The position numbers were made by a program, and so were the translations under genes. Source: Cyrtodaria siliqua (lineage: Eukaryota; Mollusca; Bivalvia; Adapedonta; Hiatellidae). From it: 64,000 nucleotides of DNA. Below, piece after piece: positions 42,001 to 57,000 of this stretch (position 1 is the stretch's first letter; every line of letters begins with the position of its first letter). The DNA lies in contig JAWPHD010002621.1 in assembly GCA_037043455.1 (NCBI GenBank), positions 62,001 through 126,000 of the forward strand. The letters are read 5' to 3'. The notes below the pieces were generated by a model. That model made no database searches and was not told the DNA's origin. It was given only the letters and a program-made list of their open reading frames with translations.

Positions 42001-45000
42001 CATGTAGTTGGTCCTAAACAAAATTCATTTTGATTCAATATCAAACATGGCCACCAGAGGCCATCTTTGTTTACATAGAATTATACTGTAAAAATTTGTG
42101 GCGATTACTCCTCTGAAACTGCTTGATGGATTTTCATGATTTTTTACAGGAATGTCGCTCTTGATGTAAGTTGGTCCTTAACAAAATTCTTTTGATATGA
42201 TATCAAACATGGCCACAACAGACATGTTTGTTTACATAGAGTGCTGGTCCTATTTCCATAAAACTTCAAAAGTTCCCATGGCTGATCTATCTGTCAACAT
42301 CTATCAGAAGAGCTTCAAGGTCATTTACCTCTTGTTCCAAGGTCAGAGAAAACTAAGGATTTAATATTGGGATAGTAGTCTGGGTGCTGAATTGGGAGTG
42401 AACGATTGATGAAGTCCCCATCCAAAAATGAAGTCTCAAAAACTGGTTAGTTTTGTAGTTTTTGGACTAGCAGTTTACAGAAAACTTGGACTGTCGACTC
42501 AAAGTTCTGATTGCGACTGAAGAAAATAAGGTTAAGAAAATGAAAGGGAAGAATGTGTAAGGGATGAAGAATGTGGTCAATGCTTGTGAGTTTTTCATTG
42601 ATTATTGCTTTATGGGCAATGAAAAAATTGGTGTAAAGTCAGGGAGTTTAATTTTGACGTTTTTCTTGGAAAAGTGATGTATATATTAAAGAAATAAGAA
42701 AGTTGAATTGAACTTTTCTTTGCAGGTGACTACGTAGACAATTTGATGAAGCAGAACCAGGGTCGACTGAAGTTAGATGAGATGTGTCTATTACTCATAA
42801 GCAGGGTCAATGAACACGCAAAACATGGTATGTCTGAAGCACTCTTCACATTAATGTTTCTCATGATATCTTAGGCCACTTTAATGAGTATATATGTAAG
42901 GTATTCATTAATCAAAATCTGCAAACTGACTTGTCTTTGTCTTATGCCCCTCCTTTCAAAGAATGGTGAAGGGGCATATAGTGTTACCCATCCGTCAGTG
43001 CGTCCGTCCGTGCAAAAACTATTTCCACACTCTAACTTAGCTAATTGTTATCGGATCTTTTCCAAACTTGGTCAAATAGTATATGGGCACAATGTCTTGG
43101 CCAGGTTCAATAATCGGCCCCATCGCCCCCAGTAGTTCCAGAGTTATGGCCCTTGGAATAGTAAAAAATTGCTGAATTAATGGTGTCCGCACTCTTAACT
43201 TGGGTAATTGTTATCCGATCTTCTCCAAGCTTGGTCAAATTGTATATGTGCACAATGTCTCAGCCAAGTTCGATTTTCGACCCTGAAATTCCAGAGTTAT
43301 GGCCCTTGGAATAGTAAAAAATTGCAAAATTAATGGTGCCCACACTCTTACCTGGGTAATTGTTATCCAGTCTTCTCCAAACTTGGTCAACATGTATATG
43401 GGCACAATGTCTCACCCACATCAGTCCGGCTTGATCACCCCATAACTTCCAGAGTTGTTCCCCTTGGAATGGTAAAAATTCACACAAAATAAATGTTATT
43501 GCAGGGGCATCCGTGTCCCATTTCTAGTTAAAGATTATTTTGTTTAGATCTAGCAATTAAGTGATAAACCCACATTAGCTGACTTTTTTTCAAATTTCCA
43601 GGTGTTATAATTATTTTATTGCTTAAAATGCACCTAAAGAAATGGCTCAAGCGCCATTCCATAGTATTTAAACTAAATTTGTGCCTTTGCAATGTTTATG
43701 TGACAGTTCCGCCCCACACGATGTTCTACACCACCAGACTGTTTCGGCCAAGGCAAGATGAGAAGCAGTATCCTAAAGTAGACAACCAAAAGTTGAAGAA
43801 TACAGAGGAACCGTTTGGTATGTTATCTAGAAAGAAACATATTATAATGCAACTATTTTGTATAAACACGTTCCTCCATTGGCTTACGTCTCAAATTTGC
43901 GACCGTAAACCCTCCGATTTACCGTCTGAAAAATATGTGACGTCACATAACGTTGATACAAAATTCTGGCATCCGTGAATTTGAGTTTTCATAGAAAAAC
44001 AAGTGTGTATGTATGGTTTTATTATATATTGTAGCATTTGAATCGAAAAGCATTAGAATCGAGATAACCATGCTAAGATTTTCAATCTGGGATGGTACGT
44101 GGTTGGTGTTACGGTCTGAAATTACGTTTTATTGAAACCACGTCGCCGTAAAACGAAATTTCAGACCGTAAAACCACTCACATACCATCCCAGACTGAAA
44201 ATCGTAGCATGGTTATCTCTTAAGTTTAGAAAAATTAGGCTTATTTACAATTTTGTAAATATGTATAGGACAACTTGAACGCAAACATCAATCTTGTTAA
44301 TGTGAACTCGTAAATAAAATGTTATACATACGTAGGACTTTGTAAATGTGTACACAACCTATACTAAATGTATTATGTAGCAACTTAGAAACTCATAAAT
44401 ATATGCACGACGCCTTGTGAATAATTCTACATAACATATATTAAATATACAATGAAGCAACTCGTAAACAAAACATAAATGTATGCACAATACCTTGTGA
44501 ATAAATTGTACACAACTTATTCTAAATATATGACATAGCAACTCAGTAGCTTATAAACAAAACATTGATGTATACACGGCACCTTGTGAATAAATCGATG
44601 TAAGCGGCACTTTGTATGTAAACATTAATATATACTCAGCACCTTGCAAAATGAAAGGTAAACATATACTTAGCACCTTCTAAAGAAACAAACCTGTACA
44701 GGGCACAGTGACTGCTTGAGGGTACAGTGTTAATATCTTGTATACTGGCGTGAATATGTTAGAACTGTTAATCCGTGTACTCAAGGGATAACCAGCGGGT
44801 TCTAGTATTTAGTTGATTTCCTTTCAGAAAAATAAATCTATAATACTACATCACATTAGTTTAAAAAAATATTAAAAGAATTGCATTGAAATATGGAAGC
44901 ATATTAAAAGAGCTGATTGTGTCAGATTTTAATTAAATACACAATACAATGCGTCACATTTTCCAGAACAATCTTGTAAGCCCTGTAAAGTATACAGTAA

Positions 45001-48000
45001 TTCCCGTACCCATGCCTTGAACACTAGTTTGTATCAGCTGGTTATCTGTGGACTCTTCAGAATAGAATATATAGAATTTATCTCCATGTTTAGCCTGGCA
45101 GTCTGTGGATCAAGTTAAAATTAAAATGGAGGAGAACGTAGTGGGTGACGAGGACTGGCGATATTTCTTCACAGACAATGGCGGAGATGTGCAGGACCTT
45201 GAGTCTGCCGTCATGGCTCGACCAACAGACACGCTGCTCTGGCTCAAGCTGGCAAGCAAGAAACTGAATAATGCAAAACTGTAAGTTTATATCATCTTAA
45301 AATGCAGATAATACAGGCAAAGTTTAGAGTATATGCTGAATTGCTTTATAACTGTAGCAGCTATGTTTTAAAAAAACTTTAAAAACTTTAAGAAAATAGT
45401 AGGAAATATAATAGGAGAGTTTTCTGTGTAGTTTTTTATTAGCTCGACTGATCAGAGATCAGCAGAGCTTATGCCGTGGTGCGGCGTCCGTCGTCCGTCC
45501 GTTTGTCTGTCGACTTTTATTTGTAGCAACAACTCCTCTGAAACTACTGGATGGATATTCATGAAACTTTACAGAAATGTTGCCCATAAAGTCTAGTTGA
45601 TCCTAGCAAAAATTCATGTTGATGTGAAATCCAAGATGGCCACCAAAGCTAAAAATAGAGTTTTAAAATACAAGTTTGTAGCCACTACTTCTTGAAAACT
45701 ATAAGTGATATTGATATGGGACTTTTTCTAAAATGATCAGCATGACATGATGTTGATCCTTGTCAAAAATCGTTTTGATTCAACGTTAAACATGGCTGCC
45801 AGTGGCCATCTTTGTTTACATAGAGTTATATAGTAAAAACTTGTAGCGACTACTCCTCTGAAACTACTTGGCGGATTGTCATGACACTTTACAGGAATGT
45901 TGCTCTTGATGTCTAATTGATCCTAGCAAAATTTCAGATCGGCCAGAAATTCAAGATGGCCGTCACAGCTAAAAATAGATTTTTAAAAAATAAGTTTGTA
46001 GCGACTACTTCTTGAAAACTATAAGTGATATTGATATGGGACTTTTTCTAAAATGATCAGCATGACATGATGTAGATCCTTGTGGAAAATTATTTTGATT
46101 CGACGTTAAACATGGCTGCCAGTGGCCATCTTTGGTTACATAGAGTTATATAGTAAAAACTTGTAGCGACTACTCCTCTGAAACTACTTGACGGATGTTC
46201 ATGAAACTTCACAGGAATGTTGCTCTTGATGTCTAGTTGATCCTAGAAAAATTTCAGGTCGGCCGGAAATTCAAGATGGCCGCCACAGCTAAAAATAGAT
46301 TTAAAATAAATAAGTTTGTAGCGACTACTTCTTCAAAACTATAAGAGATATTGATATGGGACTTTTTCTAAAATGATCAGTATGACATGATGTTGGTCCT
46401 TGTCGAAAATCGTTTTGATTTGACGTTAAACATGGCTGGCAGCGGCCATCCTTGTTTACATAGAGTTATATAATGAAAACTTGTAGCGACTACTCCTCTG
46501 AAACTGCCTGACGGATTTTCATGAAACTTCACAGGAATGTTGCTCTTAATGTCTAATTGATCCTAGCAAAATTTCAGGTCGGCCGGAAATTCAAGATGGC
46601 CGCCACGGTTAAAAATAGATTTTCAAAAAACAAGTCTGTAGCGACTACTTCCTGAAATCAAAATCAATCAGTAGAGCTTCAAGGTCATTGACCTCTTGTT
46701 TAATTTATTTTTCTGGAGATTCATTAGCAAATGCTCTGTCAAATCTTGTATTAAACAGTTTATGAGTTTTTTCTATGCATGTCTGCTAGTAATTCCCTAC
46801 TAATGTAGTAATTAACCAGTATGAAAATGTCTCAAGGGTCGAGGGATTAAGGGCGTTGCGTTGTAAACCTTATCGCCTCTCACCGCTGCATGTAAATCTT
46901 CTCGCTTCTCACTGCTGCGAGTTTGAATCCCACTGGGAGCTCAACTTGTAAGTGAGAAAGTGTCGATTGTTACAGATGGCTTGAAGTATACAGTACTGAT
47001 TGTACACAGGAATACGTGGGTGGTCTGTTCATGAAAAAATAGACCATCATATAAAGCCTAAAATGTGCTGATTAATGACGTTAAAACACCAAACAAAGAT
47101 TTTATCTTCATATTAAAGGAAAATTAATTATCAGCGAAACAATTAACTTGAGTCCCTCAATCATGATTTTTTGTTGCAGTACTCCAGACATGTGTCTTGA
47201 TGAAGCGTTGAATGTGCTGGCTCGCGGATTGGAGAGGAACAAGGAGTGTAGTAAACTGTGGCTCGAGTACCTGTCCCTGTACGCCAGGCACGGCGATGCC
47301 ACAGACTTCTCCGATCTGTGTCAGACTGCTCTACTGTATGCACCTAGCTTTGATATCTGGTGGAAGGTATGACATACAGCTATCTCTACATTGTATTGTA
47401 AGAACAGGATCCCAGGTAGTGAGAGAACAGGAACCTTAGTAGTGAGAGGTCAGAATCCTCGGTAGTGCGAACCTTGTGGTCTACTGAGTAGATATATGTT
47501 ACAGACTATTTCAGTAAAAATTAAGTTTGTTTCACCTGCGTCGCATGGCAGACACTTAGGGATCACTTTGTCCATTGTATGTCGTTGTCTGCCACACTAT
47601 TGTGTCGCCTACTGCTCAAAAAACATTATACCTATGTACACCAAACTTGGTGTGCAATATCATTAGCAAATATTGATGTGTGAGAAGCATTGGCAGGTAA
47701 ATGGGTCAAATTGCATCTTGCCCTTTATAGTTTCAAGTCAGAATCTTTATATTGTAAAATTTTGTGTCGCCTACTCTAAAACTATAAGAGCTAACCTGAC
47801 CGAACTAGGTGTGCAAGATCACTACCACATAATCATATGTAGGTCACAAGGGCAGCTAAATCTTATAAATAAAGGAGTTGCCCTTTATAATTCTAAGTCC
47901 TGTATTAATATTGTAAAATTTGTGTCGCCTGCTCCTTGTCGCCCTTTGTTTATTTGCAGTACCTACACAGTTAACCTTGTGTTTATTTGCAGTACCTTCA

Positions 48001-51000
48001 CAGTCTGGCCTCCTACACAGACAGGAATGAGGTGTGTACGGAGATAGTGGACTACCTGTGTTCAGTTCAGAACCGTACCAGTCCAGACCCGTCTATATCG
48101 CACCATCTACTGGAGGTCATGCTGTACAAGGCCAACCTCTCCATCATGGCAGGACAGCTACAGTACGCAAAGAACATATTACAGGTTAGTTATTTGCTTG
48201 TGGAGGATGTCATTGTAGATTAGTAATAAGTAATTATTAGGGCCACACATTTGGAACCCCATAGTACGCACTCTGTCCATGTGCCTGTCTGTCCATAAAC
48301 AATTTGGTTTTCATTCTATAACTGAAAAACATTTATGACAACTGAATCGGATTGCATGACCAGGGTAGACTGGTGAGAGGCTGACATCTATTCATCTTAG
48401 AGTAAGTCAAATTCTTCATGACTTAATCATGAATAACCTTATCAGCATGAAAACTCAAGAGCTCAGAAGTTCATCAGAATTCACATATGCTATGTTTAGC
48501 GGATGACCCCATTTCATTTTGGGGTCAGTAGGTCAGTAGTGAAGTGCCATGACCCGATCACAGAAAGCCTTGTCAGCACGATTACCACATATGGATCAAT
48601 TAATGCTTTGGCAGAGTCCTCATGATATCTTTTTCTAGTTCAGCTTCCCTCTTCAAACAGCGGCTGTCTATCTAAGTGTTGTCTATGTTACTGATCAGGT
48701 GTTGGATACATCTTTGTTTTTACTCTCAAATTGGATGTTGTGGTAGTGAAAACATTTTCTGACATTTACCTGTTCTGGTTCAATCATAGAACCAAAGAAC
48801 ATTGTCAGCAGTTTGCTTTGAAGTATTTTCTGTGAGATTAGAATTGGGATTATGGTTGACACTAGTGTTCAGTAAGTAAAAGATGCAAAGAGCATGCAAC
48901 TTAAAATGCTCATTCTCTTGCAGGAGTGTCATGTCAGATTGACCCATTTCTAACTACCTAAAATGTGTATATACGTTATTGTTTATTTCCAGGGTTACTT
49001 TGTTAAGAGTGAGGGTAAGGCATCGTGCCAGTTAAGCCTGACGGTGGCAGACCGGTGTGTGTTGTGGCTGTGTTACATACATGTGATGGCATGTCAGCAG
49101 CTGCCGGACCAATTATGGGATCCTAGCAATTACATGTCGGGCAAAATAGTCTACAAGGTAATATTCAATATTTATTTTAAAAAATTACACATTTGAAAAA
49201 TGCTGATTGTTTATACCAGGTAAGGAAAAAAAAAAATTGATAATGAGAGTAGTATAAACCTTGGTTGGCTGAATGGTGTTTTACATCATTTTCAGAACAT
49301 ACTAGGCTATGTAGGGCTATAGACAAAATATAAATGGCTTTAACCAGCCAGGCCACACCCCAAAACTGGAGCTTCAAATTAAGTTACCAACTCATAATTC
49401 ATTTTACGCATATTCAGTCATGGTTATTTTAAAAAACTGAATAAACCTATACTCTTATTCCACACATATACATTATTGTATGAACACCTCGATAAAGTTT
49501 GATAAACAGTTTCGTGGTTTAATTTTGCCGTTATTTGGCGGGTTAGTTCTTTAATCAGGACAGGTATTCGTCGGGGGGCCACTTTCCGTCACTTACGTAA
49601 ACATTAGCTAATTTTTCAGACAAATCTATGTATCCTAACAATTTTTACTCTATTTTCTATTAGGTTACCACTTCCTTGAAATTTGATACTAAAGAATTTT
49701 GTTTTATATAAATTGTCGAAGTGGCACGTGACCTTTTTATAAATAGACTAAAACTGAGAAATCATTTTGTTTACAAGCCCAGTTTCCGTCATGTATTTTA
49801 TCGAGTGATAGATTCAGCTAGGTCAAGATACAGTAAACTTTTATGAATTAGAAATATTCAACAATTTCATTGTAAAAATGGTATGTTTGCATTGTTCCAT
49901 CAGTCACCTCGATCGTTATAACAATGCGCCTGGTAACGTCAATGTAAAATTTTCAACGACGACAATTTACACTGTAAAGATGGGTAACTCTGTGTAAATC
50001 AAACAGATACAGGTTGTATGAGTTGTTTCTCTTTAGTTAAACTATATAATCACGGTATATTTTAACTGCGTCCACTGAAGAGTGATAAAAATATGACGTT
50101 GTTACAGTGTTATTTTTTTAATAGTTTATTATGCGGCAGTATGCGCGCGCATCCCCAACGCCATATAAGAAAGTAAACACAAATAGTTGTTAGGGTATCA
50201 GTATTGAACATGTACTCTCATATAATATTTAATCATATTTGTTTGCAGAACCACTTACTAGTTCCTTTCCGTAAGTCGTCTTCCCCTGATTTCTCCCCTG
50301 ACCAGCAGATGGCGCTGCTAGAGGAAGCTGTCAATGTGTGTATTACTGGTCCGTTGAGTGTCAATCCCAGTGCCCTCAGAGATGGACTTGTACTGTACAA
50401 GAACATAATACAACTGCTGCTCTCACAAAACAAGTAAATGTTTATTATTATTATTATTATTATACCCCCACTTTCACGAAGTAAAGTGGGGGCTATATAG
50501 GAATCATGTTGTCCGTAATGTCCCGTTGCGTAACGCACGTTTGTCTGTCGCGTCACGTCTCATCACATAACACATTTTCATTACTTGCATTCCTCAAACA
50601 GTTTTGAATGGGTTGTTCCCAAGCTTCATATACACATAACAACTGATGACCTTATGTCCCTCTATATCAGCCATTGTTGATTGGCTAATTTCTTACAGAA
50701 TTGTGGCCCTTTGTTTGACTTTAAATTTAAGCGGGGTATTCATCACCTTCCATGATAGTTCTAGTTTCATTTCCCACTCTTAAATGATTTCCTTGGATTT
50801 ATTAATAAAATAAGCAATTATTAAATGTTATACCTCCTTAAGTTTCTTGCTTTTTACTTGGACTTGGTATGCCAAACTTGAACCAGAAATTCATCTCAAA
50901 CACTTAATACTGTGGAAATATTAATATTATCCCAAATGACTAGCATACAGTTTAGGAGATGATAGTCCAGTAATTGTTTTGATGAAGAAAATCTGTTTCC

Positions 51001-54000
51001 TAGGCATTCTGTTGTGAAAAGGACACGCTTTATAGTGCATCCATGGCTGGGATAGTAAAGGTGCTACATCTAAAACTCTCTCACCACTGCGTGTTCGAAT
51101 ACCACTGGGAGCTCGATTCTTCAAGTGTAAAAGTGTCAACTCTTTCGGATGGTGGAAGGTGTACAGTACTGGTTCTACCCAGGAAAAAACGGGTGGTTTT
51201 CCTCCACCACAAAAACAACAACAAAAAACACTTTATAGCAGGACTAATCACAATAACTAATGGAATCCTTGAAAATCACATTTTATTCTTTCGCAAATAG
51301 AATTTGGACCTTGATGAACAGAGTTACTGTAAGTCGTAGGTCATCTGTTACATTCAATGATAGGTATAATTTCGGTGACTGGTGGAAAAGTTCCATCAAA
51401 GCTCTCTAGCCATTTACAAAGTCGAGGAAGTGTCGATTCTTACGGATGGCGGGAGGTGTATAGTACTGATTCTACCCAGGAAAAGTGTTCTAGGTCAGGG
51501 TGTCTATCTTTCCGTTAATTTTTCCAAGCATCTTTTATCTTGCTAAATATAACTTTACATGCATGCATGTATCATATTTATGCAAGCGCAGAACACCCAA
51601 TATTTATACCCCGCAAACAAAGTTTGAGAGGGGTATATAGAGGAGTCACTGTTGGTCTGTCGGTAGGTCGGTCTGTTGAATCTTGTGAAGCGAACTATTC
51701 TACCGGTTTCAGGATATGGAATTGAAATTTGTATACCTGATCAACATGAAGTTTAGATGTGCGTGACACAATTTTGGTGTGGCTCGCTCAATTCCATGCA
51801 GAGTTACTGCCCTTGCACTTAGTTTCAGCATATGCAATCTTGTGGAGCGAACTTCTATCACAGTTTTCAAGATATTGAATTAAAACTTTGTATACATGAT
51901 CAACATGAAGTGGAGATGTGCGTGACACAATTTTGGTGAAGCTCACTCAATTCCATGCAGAGTTATTGCCCTTTCACCTAGTCAGAATTGCTATATTCAG
52001 CATATGCAATCTTGTGGAGCGAACTACTTTTATAGTTTTTAAGATATTGAATTGAAACTTTGTATACATGATAAACCTGAAGTGTAGATGTGCATGACAC
52101 AATTTTGGTGTGGCTCGCTCAATTCAATGCAGAGTTATTGCCCTTGCACTTAGTCAAAATTCAATTGCTGTATTCATCATAATGCAATCTTGTGGAGCAA
52201 ACTACTTCTACAGTTTTCAAGCTATTAAATTGAAACTTCGTATACTTTATCAAAATAAAGCGTATATCAATCTCATTAAAATCATATTACGCTTTGATAC
52301 TCTCCGCTATAGGATCTGACAACACTCCCTTGTAGGTCACGTCAGATCGACCTTTCATCTAATCAATATTCATGAGATGATCTAAATTCAACCACTGAAA
52401 TCGCGCGTTTTATATGCACTTCAGATGACACTTGAGTGGACAGAACAAACGAAAATCCATATAAAACACAGATCTATATTCGAATAAAGATAAAGTCTTT
52501 GAGTGTTATTGCTGTGGATTGCACGATAAATTCAAAGAAATGCACTTAATGTCATTTTTATATCAAGATACAAAGAAAATCATGGGCGCTGTCATTAATG
52601 TTTTTTATATATTCCACCGAAATTATTACGACATTAGTACTCTAAATAGTAAGTCGTAGTACATCTGGCCCGCTTAGCTCAGTTGATAGCGAACTCGGCT
52701 GATAACCCGCGAGTGTCATTTTAGTGTATGTTCTATCCCACGAATCGGTAAAAAAAATTGTACCTTTATTAAATTATGTCAATCTTTTCTTTCTTTTTTT
52801 TTCCAGTAAATATTCAATAATGGTTGGTGTATTATGTTTGTCAACGCAATTATTTTGTGTTTTATAAGCTAAAAATTACGGACATTGTCTCTTTCAATAC
52901 AGGGCATAGACTGCTCCACAGTGTTTTTTACTGAAATGTGACATGCGCAGTGAAGCAGTCTATAGGGAGCGATTTTGTAGGCAGAAATCTGATTGGCTAA
53001 TCGTAAGATCAATCTGACGTGACCTCGAATGGAATGTTGTCAGCAGAGGGTCCGATTTTAATGAGATTGAGTGTATATGTGTGTGACACAATCTTTCTTT
53101 GGCTCAGTCAGTGCCATGCGGAGTTATTGCTCTTAAACTTAGTCAAAATTGCTATTCAGCATATGCAATACTGTTTAGCGAACTACTTCAACAGTTATTA
53201 AGATATTTGAATTGAAACTTAGTGTACCTGATCATCATGAAGTGTAATCCCACTGGGAGCTCGACTTGTGAAGTGAGAAAGTGTTAGATTCTTACGGAAG
53301 GCGAGAGGTATACAGTACTGTTTCTACCCAGGAAAAATGGGGTGGTCTGCCTCAACCACAAACAAAATTTGACCGTCATATGTGTACTAAAAATGACGTA
53401 AAAACACCATTCAGACAATATTCATGTACTGTTTACAATACAATCATATTTTAGGTTGGAGGAGATATTGACCATATGTAGGGACCTGTTACAGAGGGAT
53501 CAGTCATTGGTCGATATATGGCTGCTTGTAGCCGATCTCTATGCGTCCAATGGAGATTCACAAGCCACAGAACAGGTATTAGCTTTATACACGTCAAATA
53601 ATTTGTTGAACATTTGAATCGCTGAAACCTGGTAAATCACCCATCTGTACTAGAACGCTAAATGTTCAAAGCTCAATAATATTAATGCCAACTTGACTAT
53701 GTGTTTGGATAACTTGTTTTCATTTTACTGTTATGCTAATTGTGTATTTCAGACTTGTTTTGGCCATGTAAGAATTCTTGTATATGTGTACTTCAGGTGT
53801 TCAGAGATGCCATGGATGTGAATCCATTGTCTGCCAAAGTTTTCTATTATTCCGCACAATTTAATCTCTCACAGGTAAGTGTAACCCTCACCTTATGGTA
53901 CAAAGCCTTTTGGCAAGCATTTCTGTAGTTGATTAATGGTGCATCAGTCCAAGTAGTCGATAGCTGTCCCATCTCATCCAAAGTATTACTGAATGACAGA

Positions 54001-57000
54001 AGAAGGTTGAAAGGTGTTTCCAGAAGAATTCCAGCATTGTTTGGATTGGTTTATGTTTAATTTTCCAAAATAGTTCAGTCATAGAAAGTGGAAGTTTGGA
54101 AGTTTTAGACCAATGAGATGATGCTTGGAAATTTCGAAGTAAGTTGATCCAACTTCCACATTGAAAAATTATAATCAATCAGGATTGAGTTTATAGTAGT
54201 TTTTCCCCAAGTAGGTCAGTCCTGTTGTTGTGCGCCTTGTTATCATGGAAATGGCCTTCGCTGTGCACACTGGTTGTAGAAATAGTAGCTACCCAGGTGA
54301 GAGGACATGTGCAGTTTTATGCTGTTGTTCTTTCGATGCTTTCATAGGTCCCCCATGTGATGCACGGAAACAAGCAGTAACTAGTGACTTGTCACCAGGT
54401 CCAATGTCAATGTTTAAACAGTAGAAATTAAATACGGTCCTTTCTAGTTCCGCTTTGTAAAATATTAAAAAGTCTGACGTGAGTACCTGACCGCAAGGTT
54501 TTGATTCCATACAGCGACTCGCTTAGCAAGGTCACAGAGAACTTATATTGTGCCATATTACTTTGTATAAAGAATTTTCATAATCATTTTATAATTGAGC
54601 ATCTACAGTAGGTTAGGGGGTATAGAATCACTTGGGTTAACCGTTTAAATTTAAAATGAAAAAGAAAATGTCTACTTGGTTTCAGATTTAGACCCTTTTA
54701 GTTGTATAATAGCACAATTTCTGAAATTATTGTCATATAACTGAATTTAAAAGTGTTTTTTTTTTGCAACAATATTTACATATTTTCATTCTATCCCTAG
54801 AAGTACCAGACTTTAACAAGTTAAATTATTTGATGATTACATTATGACTTTTGTCCTGACATTTGTTATATAAACGGCAAATATTTATATCTCAGTTTAT
54901 TGTGACAGTATGAATTTTTTCTTTCAAAAAAAGATTTCATTCATGTAGAAAATAATAAATTGTTAGAGAGTTGTTGCACTTAGTGATACATTTTGTATGA
55001 AAAAATGCACCAGATCATTTCATATTTGTAATAAATCTGTAAACGGTTATAAGTACATATAAGAATTAGCTCTGCCTTATAAATAAACATGTTCTTTCTT
55101 AATGCTAAAATTGTTCATGTTGCTTATTGTCTTTAAGGCGTCTGCGATGTTATTTCTGTGTGTGTTTTATTCAAGTGTTGAAGAACCTTAATTATATCAT
55201 GAAACTATACACTATTCTGTTTTAGCAGGATGAGAAATGTGCCATGAAGTGTTTGGAACAATGTCCTGTTGGGTATTTTGATCTCAATTCATCATTGCAC
55301 AATCCTGTGTCATTATACTGGTAAATATTATAATTTTCTTCTTCAAGTGCCAACCATGTCGTTTACTTGAAATAATGGCATTTGTCCGAGTGAAATAAAA
55401 AATGGTTTCAGTTTTTGCCAATTTATTATAATGCCTTCAATCAGCATCTTTTTCTAGATGATATTTCAAATGTCACACGTTTTCTTTTCTATGAGAAGAT
55501 AAATATTCAGTTTTTGAAAACACAAATTTCTCAGGTCCTATACAATATAAGAATATATTTTTTCATTGATTACAAAACTACACAGTTATACAAATCACTC
55601 ACAGTGCCATGGATGACAGCCATCTGTATCGTGTTCTTGATGGAGACAAGAGTGCTAGGAAAAACCCTCATGTCCTAGGCGTCCAGTGTACACTCGCACT
55701 TCATCGAGGTGATAATGAAACATGGGTTTAGTTGGTGAGAATCGAGTGCAACTGTGCTACCGATAGTCGTAATACTTGGCAGTATTTTGTTTCAGTGTTC
55801 TGCTGAAGCAGTCGTTGCCCCTTGGCTACTCTCTGCCAGACTACAAAGGAGATGTGACGGACGGTGTCCTTGTCAGACAGCAGGTGTACCTGTGGCTCAA
55901 TTACTGGTACTGTGGATTGTCCACTAAAACATGTCTAGTAGCACTAGTGTCACCCTTCACTGTATCGGAAGTTATTGTTTATTGTACCGGTATTCAAACT
56001 GAACCTTTAATATTTTTTAGCAACAGTTAGTTTGAATGTCATCCATTATCATTTTCGTTATTAAAATTAATTATTTTAATGTTTAAAATTGAAAAACTGA
56101 TCTTTTACAATATAATTCTGCTTTAATTGTAGCATAAGATATTTCCTCACATGCATGACAATGTAATTCAGTTTTACAAACAAACTTACTGACATATTGT
56201 GACACTTGTATGATATTATGCAGATGATTATTTTCAAAAAAATTAGATTGTTTTACATGATTCACATGTTTCAGTTTGCTCCTTGAGCTAAAGAAAGATT
56301 ACGCTACTGCAATAGAAATGTATGAGACAGCATTGAGCTCACTCATACAAGTCAAAGATGTCGGCAAGATCTGGTCCGGGTAAGTCATGTCTGGCACACA
56401 CAACTTTCAGGTGGGTATACTGAACATTGCATGATTTCTGGTATGATAAAATCTATCATTATATGTTTGGCGGGTATAATGAAAATTATGGCTTTTTGCA
56501 TAGTCTGCACTAATCCTGGTTCACCTGTTAAAACTGTTTTTTACAAGCATGTGCAAAGATGGTTGGGCTTATTAGAATATTACACCTGTTCGAACTGGTT
56601 TTTACAAGCATGTACAAAGATGGTTGGGCTTATTAGAATATTACACCTGTTAGAACTGGTTTTTGCAGGCGTGTGCAAAGATGGTTGGGCTTATTAGAAT
56701 ATTTCACCTGTTAGAACTGGTTTTTGCAGGCGTGTGCAAAGATGGTTGGGCTTATTAGAATATTTCACCTGTTAGAACTGGTTTTTACGAGCATGTACAA
56801 AGGTGATGAGCATATTAGAATATAACATACACCTTTTCTCAATAAATTGCAGTAATTACAAACTTGGAATTGAATTCTGATTGATCAGCTGTTTTTATGT
56901 GCATGTTTTTGGTTTTTAACACATTAGAACGATATCGGGGGATGATGGAATTACCTTCTTTAATTTTGTGATGTGGATCCTGTCGGAATAATAATTACAT

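Larger units (their letters stand above)
51604..53245 (+). mobile_element. Tandem-core Helitron-like element H9, interrupted
   Basis: The head TATACCCCGCAAACAAAGTT pairs with GAGAGGGGTATA, followed by GTCTGTCGGTAGGTCGGTCT. Core units (GAGCGAACTACTT, GTGACACAATTTTGGTG, TGCAGAGTTATTGCCCTT) run to about 52266 and resume at 53070-53245. The gap is the TIR element 52267-53070. Confidence 0.75.

Noticed and set aside
45099..45101. CAG as acceptor of exon 21
   Set aside because: It would shift frame and reach a stop within five codons; TAG at 45091-45093 keeps frame and gives AWQ before SVDQ.
52667..52745. Functional tRNA-Ile gene
   Set aside because: The T arm and 3' acceptor strand do not pair; it lies inside a transposon.
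53933..54510. Short open frames on both strands in intron 27
   Set aside because: No start context, no similarity that I recognise and no splice logic; each is under 85 codons.
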